From assembly GCA_946405565.1 (NCBI GenBank), contig CAMJHU010000180.1, forward strand, positions 1-5,253: a stretch of 5,253 bases of DNA, read 5' to 3'. The position numbers and the translations under genes were made by a program. Shown here in pieces: positions 4,957 through 5,253 of this stretch. The notes beneath the pieces are model-generated. The model did not search any database. It was not told where the DNA came from and worked only from the letters and a program-made list of their open reading frames with translations. The first letter of the stretch is position 1, and the number at the start of each line of letters is the position of its first letter. The DNA is from an uncultured Clostridia bacterium (GTDB lineage Bacteria > Bacillota > Clostridia > Oscillospirales > Acutalibacteraceae).

Positions 4957-5253
4957 TTACACCCTCTTCGCCTTCTCGACTGCCTCATCAATCGTACCCA
5001 CAAACAGGAACGCCGATTCGGGCAGATCGTCGTGTTTGCCTTCGATGATTTCCTTAAAGCCGCGGATGGTTTCCTTGAGCGGCACATAGGTTCCCTCAAT
5101 GCCGGTGAATTTTTCCGACACATGGAAGGGCTGCGACAGGAAGCGCTGGATCTTTCTGGCGCGCTGCACCAGCTTCTTGTCCTCGTCGGAAAGCTCATCC
5201 ATACCCATGATGGCGATAATGTCCATCAGCTCCTTGTAGCGCTGAAGAATGCG
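4957..5253 (-). CDS. atpD: F-type ATP synthase beta subunit, C-terminal 98 residues (5' part outside window)
   Basis: Beta is the catalytic subunit of the F1 alpha3-beta3 ring. The frame is open from the window edge at 5253 to the TAA at 4957. The visible part is the C-terminal helical domain: RILQRYKEL at the edge, then DIIAIMGMDELSDEDK, which carries the DELSDED counterpart of the conserved DELSEED loop that contacts gamma. RARKIQRFLSQPFHV, VPLKETIRGFKEI and GTIDEAVEKAK follow, all typical of the family end. An internal ATG at 5226 is not the start, because the conserved sequence continues upstream without a stop. The Walker A and B regions are outside the window. It is the upstream neighbour of atpC in the usual order, separated by 6 nt. 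Whether the enzyme uses protons or sodium cannot be judged from this part. Confidence -1.
   Translation of the reverse strand, partial: RILQRYKELMDIIAIMGMDELSDEDKKLVQRARKIQRFLSQPFHVSEKFTGIEGTYVPLKETIRGFKEIIEGKHDDLPESAFLFVGTIDEAVEKAKRV

Noticed and set aside
4676..5089. Plus-strand open frame of 137 codons over the atp genes
   Set aside because: It is antisense to atpC and atpD, both recognised by conserved motifs, and has no family features of its own.

Overview
The window looks like chromosome from a Gram-positive gut-type Clostridia (Oscillospirales/Ruminococcaceae-like) with GC-rich third codon positions. This rests on the clostridial style of the YfhO protein, an FMN riboswitch controlling a stand-alone ribU, and non-coding palindromic repeats of a kind I recall from such genomes. 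It is an inference, since no rRNA or other taxonomic marker is present.

Layout: (1) 1-2883, plus strand, a large YfhO-family multi-pass membrane protein whose start probably lies left of the window. (2) 2884-3660, a gene-free stretch of nearly 780 bp packed with repeats. Two diverged copies of a hairpin-rich composite repeat face each other in inverted orientation (about 2898-3110 and 3371-3654). The right copy contains an exact-period 60-bp tandem repeat. Between them sits a 144-bp MITE-like element (3178-3321) with 16-bp terminal inverted repeats and a perfect 10-bp target duplication. It appears to have landed in the T-rich tail of a hairpin (3129-3166). (3) 3667-4628, plus strand, a complete riboflavin-uptake unit: sigma-A promoter, FMN riboswitch, intrinsic terminator, ribosome binding site and ribU. 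(4) 4633-4677, a terminator hairpin between convergent units, with its U-tract serving the minus strand. (5) 4684-5253, minus strand, the 3' end of the F-type ATP synthase operon: the atpD C-terminus followed 6 nt later by atpC, which encodes an unusually short epsilon subunit without the C-terminal helical domain.

The genes do not form one pathway. YfhO acts in cell-envelope glycosylation, ribU imports riboflavin when FMN is low, and atpD/atpC belong to energy conservation. I see no defence system, CRISPR array, tRNA or rRNA. The most unusual content is the intergenic repeat cluster, where hairpin stems differ in sequence between copies while base pairing is kept.
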